Of a DNA stretch of 41,073 nucleotides, positions 36,586 through 41,073 are shown one piece after another. Within the stretch, counting starts at the first letter, position 1, and each line of letters begins with the position of its first letter. Under the pieces are notes generated by a model. It did no database searches, was not told the origin of the DNA, and saw nothing but the letters and a program-made list of their open reading frames with translations. The translations under genes were made by a program, and so were the position numbers. This stretch comes from Clostridium arbusti SL206. Lineage in GTDB: Bacteria > Bacillota > Clostridia > Clostridiales > Clostridiaceae. Location of the stretch: positions 1-41,073 of the forward strand of contig NZ_BAEV01000025.1 of assembly GCF_000246895.1 (NCBI RefSeq), written 5' to 3'.

Positions 36586-37431
36586 AATATCATCCCTCAT
36601 AATTATAGCAGCATTTCTTGCACACTGCTCAAATTTATGTTCTCCGTCTTCAACTTTTTTATATGCAAGAAGTATACCTCTTGAAGAATTCACAATACCA
36701 CCATTTCCATTAGACAAATAGTTAGCTACTTCTTCGGCAGTTCCACCCTGAGCTCCATAGCCTGGTATAAGGAAAAATGTAGATTTATATTTATCTCTTA
36801 TTTCTTTTCCTTCAAACCCTGTAGTACATCCAACCACAGCACCTATAGAACTATATTCGCATTCTCCTAAATATTCTTTACCTATATCATTTATTTTCTT
36901 ACCTACAACATTGTATACTCTATCGTTATCAACAGTACTGATGTATTGTATATCCTTTGAACCTGGATTCGAAGTTCTTAATAATATGAACACACCTTTT
37001 TCTTTATCTCTAATGTAAGGAGTGTATGGCTCTACACTATCAAATCCCATATATGGATTTAGCGTTACAAAATCACTTTCAAAATCTCCCTCAAAGTGAG
37101 CTTTTGCATACATTTCAGCAGTCTTTGCTATATCCCCTCTTTTTATATCTGCTATGGATATAGCTTTTTGAGACTTTATATATTCTAAGGTTTTCTTATA
37201 TGCATTAAGTCCTTTGATTCCATAAGCTTCATAATATGCAATTTGAACCTTATAACAAGCTACTGCGTCTAAAGTTTCATCTATTATTTTCTTATTGAAA
37301 TTGAATATTGCATCCTCAATATTATTATATTTATTTAAAAAATAACTTGGTATGTAATCTATATCCGTATCTAATCCTAAACAAACGTGTCCGTTTTTTG
37401 CAACCTTTTGGTAAAGCTCATCTATAATCAT
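36562..37431 (-). CDS. pyrF: Orotidine 5'-phosphate decarboxylase
   Basis: A 289-residue type 2 OMP decarboxylase making UMP. The catalytic Asp-Lys-Asp array is ADIKRGDIAKTAEMY (DIKRGD at 95-100), with phosphate-binding PGYGAQGGTAEE near the C-terminus. Starts at ATG 37431, preceded by AGGAGG, and follows pyrC by 13 bases. Its last seven residues, RSYSKNK, and the stop are encoded by hairpin repeat D. The natural C-terminus was therefore probably altered by that insertion without touching the active site. Confidence 0.95.
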   Translation of the reverse strand: MIIDELYQKVAKNGHVCLGLDTDIDYIPSYFLNKYNNIEDAIFNFNKKIIDETLDAVACYKVQIAYYEAYGIKGLNAYKKTLEYIKSQKAISIADIKRGDIAKTAEMYAKAHFEGDFESDFVTLNPYMGFDSVEPYTPYIRDKEKGVFILLRTSNPGSKDIQYISTVDNDRVYNVVGKKINDIGKEYLGECEYSSIGAVVGCTTGFEGKEIRDKYKSTFFLIPGYGAQGGTAEEVANYLSNGNGGIVNSSRGILLAYKKVEDGEHKFEQCARNAAIIMRDDIRSYSKNK

Positions 37432-37444
37432 AATTCCGTTCCTC

Positions 37445-38632
37445 CTATATACCTTGAAATACAGTTTTACCTGACTTTATTGTTCTAATAACACTTCCGT
37501 ACACTTCCATACTATCAAATGGTGTATTTTTACCTTTTGACTGAAAATCCTTAGAGTCCACAGTATATTTGTTATTCAAATCTACAATTACTAAATCACC
37601 ATCATAACCTATAGCCACTCTTCCCTTATTAAGTCTTAGTATTTCTGAAGGATTTTTAGACATTATTTTTGAAAGATTATTTATAGTTAAATTTCCTTCC
37701 TTAACAAGCTTTGTGTAGCATACAGAAAAGGAAGTTTCTATACCAGATATTCCACAAGCACCCTTTTCTTTATCTTCTTTTGTATGAGGTGCATGGTCTG
37801 TACCTATAGCATCCACATATCCATCATGAATAGCTTTTATAAGATAATCTACATCTTCTTGTTCCCTAATTGGTGGATTCACCTTATATTTATCTTCTCC
37901 TGTTAAAGCTATATGGTGTGGAGTAACTTCACAAGTTATATTAAAGCCTTCTTTTTTAGCATCAATAATATCCTTCATAGCCTCTTTTGTACTTACATGA
38001 GATAGATGTAGATGAGCACCTGTAAATTTAGCTAAAGCAATATCTCTTGATGTCATCATATTTTCGGAAAGTCTAGTACTTATAGGTGTTATTTCCTCAT
38101 CCTCGGCATGAGACATTACTACAAAATTTCTCTTTTTAGCTACCATCATAGCATCAGCCATAATTTTCCCGCTGTATACACCTTTTCCGTCATCAGATAT
38201 ACATTTAACAGAATCATCTATATCAGACAGATGGCTTATATCCTTTCCATGAAGATCTCTAGTTATACTAACAGTTTGATGCACATCTATAAGCCCTACT
38301 TTTTTAGCCTTGCCTGTAACATAATTTACAGTTTCCATATCACTGCATATAGGCTTAGTATTTCCCATAAGGTTCACAGCCGTATATCCACCTCTAACTG
38401 CTGCTTTACTACCTGTTTCTATGTCCTCTTTGTATTCTAAACCTGGATCTCTAAAATGGCTGTGTAAATCTACAAAAGAAGGCATAACTGTATACCCTTT
38501 AGCATCTATAGCTTCACAGTTTTTATCTAAATTATGGCCAATTTCTTTTATAATTCCGTCCTTAATATATATATCTCCAACAAAATCTGACGCCCAATCT
38601 ATAACTCTTCCGTTCTTTATTAAAAGCTCCAT
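37445..38632 (-). CDS. pyrC: Dihydroorotase
   Basis: A 395-residue class I dihydroorotase closing carbamoyl aspartate to dihydroorotate. The zinc site includes His57 and His59 in DLHSHFRDPG, with later His in MSHAED and HLSHVST and Asp in IGTDHAPHT. ATG at 38632 follows GGGGAGAAAG. Second-step gene product in the pyrimidine route; 70 bases after pyrI. Normal length and motif set. Confidence 0.95.
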   Translation of the reverse strand: MELLIKNGRVIDWASDFVGDIYIKDGIIKEIGHNLDKNCEAIDAKGYTVMPSFVDLHSHFRDPGLEYKEDIETGSKAAVRGGYTAVNLMGNTKPICSDMETVNYVTGKAKKVGLIDVHQTVSITRDLHGKDISHLSDIDDSVKCISDDGKGVYSGKIMADAMMVAKKRNFVVMSHAEDEEITPISTRLSENMMTSRDIALAKFTGAHLHLSHVSTKEAMKDIIDAKKEGFNITCEVTPHHIALTGEDKYKVNPPIREQEDVDYLIKAIHDGYVDAIGTDHAPHTKEDKEKGACGISGIETSFSVCYTKLVKEGNLTINNLSKIMSKNPSEILRLNKGRVAIGYDGDLVIVDLNNKYTVDSKDFQSKGKNTPFDSMEVYGSVIRTIKSGKTVFQGI

Positions 38633-38702
38633 AGCTTTCTCCCCTTATTATTAAATGTTAGTCATTATAAATGACCACAACACTAACCTATTTTCATATA
38701 CC

Positions 38703-39125
38703 TTATACTGTCACTATTTCATCACAATATTCACATCTATATTCACCCTTTTCCTTATCTACAAGGTGGAATATATGAGGTACATACTTTTCAATAGAAG
38801 TTATACACCTAGGATTCTTGCACTTTATTACATTTTCAACTCTTTCTGGCAAACTTAGTTTCTTCTTTTCCTTAATGCTTTCATTTTCTATTATATTAAC
38901 AGTGATGTTAGGATCTAGGAGCCCAAGCATTTTAAAATCTAAATCTATTACATTTTCAATCTTGATTATATCTTTTTTGTCATTTTTTGTACTAGTAACA
39001 TTCATTATTAAAGCTGTAGGGAAATCTGCATCTTGAAGATTTAAGTAGTTGTAAATTTTTATTCCATGACCGGCTTTTATATGATCTATAACTATACCGC
39101 TTTTTATACTATTTATTGTAATCAA
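38703..39125 (-). CDS. pyrI: Aspartate carbamoyltransferase regulatory subunit
   Basis: A 140-residue nucleotide-binding subunit. The N-terminal allosteric domain ([18 protein letters not shown]) binds CTP or ATP. The C-terminal zinc domain has four Cys: 102, 107, 131 and 134. It gives feedback control to PyrB. The TTG start follows the pyrB TAA directly; the Shine-Dalgarno GGGGGTG lies within the last codons of pyrB, so the two are translationally coupled. Confidence 0.94.
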   Translation of the reverse strand: MITINSIKSGIVIDHIKAGHGIKIYNYLNLQDADFPTALIMNVTSTKNDKKDIIKIENVIDLDFKMLGLLDPNITVNIIENESIKEKKKLSLPERVENVIKCKNPRCITSIEKYVPHIFHLVDKEKGEYRCEYCDEIVTV

Positions 39126-40049
39126 TTAACACACCCCCAAAAGTTTAGCAATTAATGCCATTCTTACATACATGCCAAATTTCGCCTGCATAAAATAACA
39201 AGCTCTTTCGTCTTCATCTACTTCGTAAGATATCTCATTAACTCTTGGAAGGGGATGTAGTATTATCATATTCTTTTTTGCATTATCTAGCTTTTCTTTA
39301 TTTAATATATAACTATCTTTCAATCTTATATAATCTTCCTCATTAAAGAACCTTTCTCTTTGCACTCTTGTCATATACAAAATATCCAATTTATCTATTA
39401 CATCTTCTAATTTTTTTGCTTCTATATATTCTATATTATTTTTTTCAAGTATTTCTTTTTTTATGTATTCAGGTATTTTCAGTTCTCGTGGTGAAATTAA
39501 CACAAGTTTATTATTTTTATATCTTGATAATGCTTTTATTAGAGAATGAACAGTTCTTCCAAATTTTAAGTCCCCGCATATACCAATTGTTGAATTAGAA
39601 AGATTTCCTTTCATTTTTCTTATGGTAAGAAGATCTGTTAATGTTTGAGTTGGATGTTGATGTCCTCCGTCTCCTGCATTTATAACAGGAATTTCAGAAT
39701 ACATGGAAGCTATTTTAGGTGCGCCCTCTTTAGAGTGCCTCATAGCAACTATATCTGCATAGCAGGATACTACTCTTATAGTATCAGCTACAGTTTCACC
39801 TTTTGAAACGGAGCTTGAATTTGGTTCAGAAAAACCAACTACTTGACCACCAAGTCTTAACATTGCAGCTTCAAAGCTAAATCTAGTTCTTGTACTTGGT
39901 TCATAAAAAAGTGTAGCCAAAATTTTACCGTTTGCCTTATTAAGATAGTTTTTAGGATTTTCTATTATATCATCTGCTAGAGAAAATATTTCCTCAAGTT
40001 CCTCTGTAGTAAAATCCATAGGATCAATTAAACTTCTTCCTTTTAACAT
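39126..40049 (-). CDS. pyrB: Aspartate carbamoyltransferase catalytic subunit
   Basis: A 307-residue ATCase. Carbamoyl-phosphate site STRTR (52-56) in [23 protein letters not shown] (132-139), and [14 protein letters not shown] in the aspartate domain. First gene of the pyr operon. ATG at 40049 follows AAGGAGG; 41 upstream codons in frame lie in the leader and are not coding. The Shine-Dalgarno overlaps the stem of a second PyrR-type loop (40059-40090), in addition to the upstream attenuator. Confidence 0.96.
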   Translation of the reverse strand: MLKGRSLIDPMDFTTEELEEIFSLADDIIENPKNYLNKANGKILATLFYEPSTRTRFSFEAAMLRLGGQVVGFSEPNSSSVSKGETVADTIRVVSCYADIVAMRHSKEGAPKIASMYSEIPVINAGDGGHQHPTQTLTDLLTIRKMKGNLSNSTIGICGDLKFGRTVHSLIKALSRYKNNKLVLISPRELKIPEYIKKEILEKNNIEYIEAKKLEDVIDKLDILYMTRVQRERFFNEEDYIRLKDSYILNKEKLDNAKKNMIILHPLPRVNEISYEVDEDERACYFMQAKFGMYVRMALIAKLLGVC

Positions 40050-40058
40050 AATACTCCT

Positions 40059-40090
40059 CCTTCTTAGTCTCACTGTACTAAATTTAAAGG
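40059..40090 (-). promoter_or_regulatory. Second PyrR-type loop overlapping the pyrB ribosome site
   Basis: The 32-base element on the minus strand starts CCTTTAAATTTAGT, has loop core ACAGTGAG and closes with ACTAAGAAGG. Its ends match the attenuator loops at 40203 and 32286, except one changed base (UAC for UCC). The closing AAGG is part of the pyrB Shine-Dalgarno AAGGAGG. Binding could block ribosomes. Confidence 0.65.
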
Positions 40091-40154
40091 TATAAAAATT
40101 GATAAAATCAATTTCCACTTCCATTTTTTTAATTACATATTTGTTTTTATACAA

Positions 40155-40234
40155 TAAAAAATGCCTCCACAACAGAAGGCATAGGAATCCCTATTCACGG
40201 TACCTTCCCAGTCTCACAGGACTGAATTTAAAGG
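40155..40234 (-). promoter_or_regulatory. PyrR-dependent attenuator of the pyr operon
   Basis: The PyrR loop at 40203-40234 on the minus strand has core AGTCCTGTGAGACT between CCTTTAAATTC and GGGAAGG. The terminator ATGCCTTC/GGAGGCAT (40161-40182) with a TTTTTT tract follows. PyrR with UMP should favour termination before pyrB. Confidence 0.88.
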
Positions 40235-40251
40235 CTCACTTATTATTGAAT

Positions 40252-40280
40252 ATGATATCATACCAAAATATCAATGTCAA
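40252..40280 (-). promoter_or_regulatory. pyr operon promoter
   Basis: On the minus strand TTGACA (40275-40280), a 17-base spacer and TATCAT (40252-40257), placing the start just upstream of the PyrR loop. From 40281 to 40420 I see no other clear element except AT-rich upstream sequence of dedA. Confidence 0.65.
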
Positions 40281-40420
40281 TGAACATTATAAGTTATTAC
40301 TTAAAGTACTTTTGAAATAAATATTAATTTTTGTTATTTTTTACTTTTTGTTAAAATTGTTATAGAAAAAATTGTCCTAAACTATTAAAATAGATAATGT
40401 GTATTAATAAGGAAAGGATT

Positions 40421-41035
40421 GTGTTAAATTTGGTAGAACATATTATAAATATCTTAATTCTCATATTGGACAAACTAGGTTATTGGGGAACATTTTTAGG
40501 TATGTTATTTGAAAGTGCCTGTATTCCTATTCCCAGCGAAATTATTTTACCCTTTGGAGGTTATTTAAGTTTTAAAGGTCATCTGAATTTAATACTCATG
40601 ATAATTTCAGGTACATTAGGGGGAACTATTGGCTCTATTATAGCTTATTTAATAGGCTCTCGAGGTGGTAGACATCTTGTAGAAAAATATGCAAGTAAAC
40701 TCCATTTATCAAAAGAGAAGATTGAAAAAAGTGATGCCCTGTTTAATAAGTATGGTGACAAAATAATATTTTTTTCAAGACTCCTTCCTATTGTTAGGAC
40801 ATTCATATCTTTACCTGCTGGAGTAGCTAAAATGAACTTTTCAAAATTCGTATTATATACTGTGGTTGGTTCCGCAATATGGACAGCCTTTCTAGGATAC
40901 CTAGGATTTATGATGGGTGAAAATTGGAAGATCATACATTCTTATTATCACTATGCAGACATAGTTGTAGCTATATTAATAGTAGCATTTATCATATATA
41001 AATTTGCTACAAGGAAAAAAACTGTAAGTGAATAA
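40421..41035 (+). CDS. DedA family membrane protein
   Basis: A DedA (SNARE-associated/VTT-like) integral membrane protein of about 204 residues. Signatures: FESACIPIPSEIILPFGGYL near residue 30-50, the glycine-rich GSRGGRHLVEKYASKLHLS, and FSRLLPIVRTFISLPAGVAKMN with the conserved Arg residues. Family members are thought to flip or carry lipids such as undecaprenyl phosphate or phosphatidylethanolamine; the substrate here is unknown. GTG at 40421 fits AAGGAAAGG upstream; TTG at 40430 and ATG at 40397 are alternatives. The gene is complete and ends about 27 bases before the suspected barcode. Confidence 0.85.
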   Translation: MLNLVEHIINILILILDKLGYWGTFLGMLFESACIPIPSEIILPFGGYLSFKGHLNLILMIISGTLGGTIGSIIAYLIGSRGGRHLVEKYASKLHLSKEKIEKSDALFNKYGDKIIFFSRLLPIVRTFISLPAGVAKMNFSKFVLYTVVGSAIWTAFLGYLGFMMGENWKIIHSYYHYADIVVAILIVAFIIYKFATRKKTVSE

Positions 41036-41062
41036 ATTAACTTTAAATAATATAAAGCTGCA

Positions 41063-41073
41063 ATACTACGTGT
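41063..41073. other. Probable untrimmed sequencing barcode, right end
   Basis: The last 11 bases, ATACTACGTGT, are the exact reverse complement of the first 11. They read as the same 454 tag from the other end, so genomic sequence probably ends at 41062. Confidence 0.8.

Noticed and set aside
1-41073. 11-bp terminal inverted pair as transposon ends
   Set aside because: It sits exactly at the contig edges, encloses 41 kb of housekeeping genes, and equals a sequencing tag as I recall it.
1-41073. rRNA and tRNA genes, prophage or plasmid functions
   Set aside because: No conserved rRNA stretches, tRNA cloverleaf with CCA-type acceptor, integrase, transposase or replication gene was recognised.

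Overview
The window looks like one whole assembly contig from a low-GC, spore-forming Clostridium. Support: very AT-rich DNA, a gamma-type-like small acid-soluble spore protein, the spore-associated protease LonB, PerR, an aspartate carbamoyltransferase with a PyrI regulatory subunit, the gene order tig-clpP-clpX-lonB-lonA-engB, and frequent TTG/GTG starts behind strong Shine-Dalgarno sites. By eye the proteins resemble the C. kluyveri / C. ljungdahlii group, but the species cannot be fixed from the sequence. The first 11 and last 11 bases are exact reverse complements and match a Roche 454 Rapid Library barcode as I recall it. They are therefore probably untrimmed adapter, and homopolymer indels should be expected.

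Layout. Bases 13-2920: 3' end of an MBL-fold hydrolase gene, a three-repeat spore-protein gene, a DUF2156 gene and a membrane-anchored protein with a degenerate ComEC-like MBL domain. 3020-6484: an SDR reductase (YmfI type) and two tandem rodA copies, each with its own promoter and an upstream 160-bp hairpin repeat. 6858-9028: a DUF3892-like protein, trmB, a structured non-coding element and an M50 site-2 protease. 9159-13443: two tandem copies of a two-gene module, a membrane-anchored phosphodiester glycosidase (NAGPA domain) followed by a membrane-anchored propeller-like protein. 13892-17140: a PIN-PhoH ATPase, divergent perR and a VCBS-like membrane protein. 17312-25625: protein quality control (engB, lonA, lonB, clpX, clpP, tig). 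25828-27432: a TIM-barrel isomerase and a membrane protein. 27712-40280: pyrimidine biosynthesis, as carAB under its own PyrR attenuator, an M1-family lipoprotein peptidase, and the operon pyrB-pyrI-pyrC-pyrF-pyrK-pyrD-pyrE under a second attenuator. 40421-41035: a DedA membrane protein.

The pyr genes encode the whole route from bicarbonate and glutamine to UMP: CarAB makes carbamoyl phosphate, PyrBI carbamoyl aspartate, PyrC dihydroorotate, PyrD/PyrK orotate, PyrE OMP and PyrF UMP. Three 32-nt PyrR-type binding loops are visible. Two sit before intrinsic terminators; the third overlaps the pyrB Shine-Dalgarno, suggesting an additional translational control.

The most interesting unexplained structure is a family of roughly 160-bp hairpin repeats (four large copies and one short derivative). 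Comparing copies shows compensatory base changes and a preserved tandem G.A mismatch, which points to selection on, or spread of, a folded RNA or single-stranded DNA. One copy supplies the last seven codons and the stop of pyrF. The clpX reading frame runs through its own terminator unless a -1 shift occurs at an in-phase A_AAA_AAG heptamer. That is either a 454 indel or a frameshift site.
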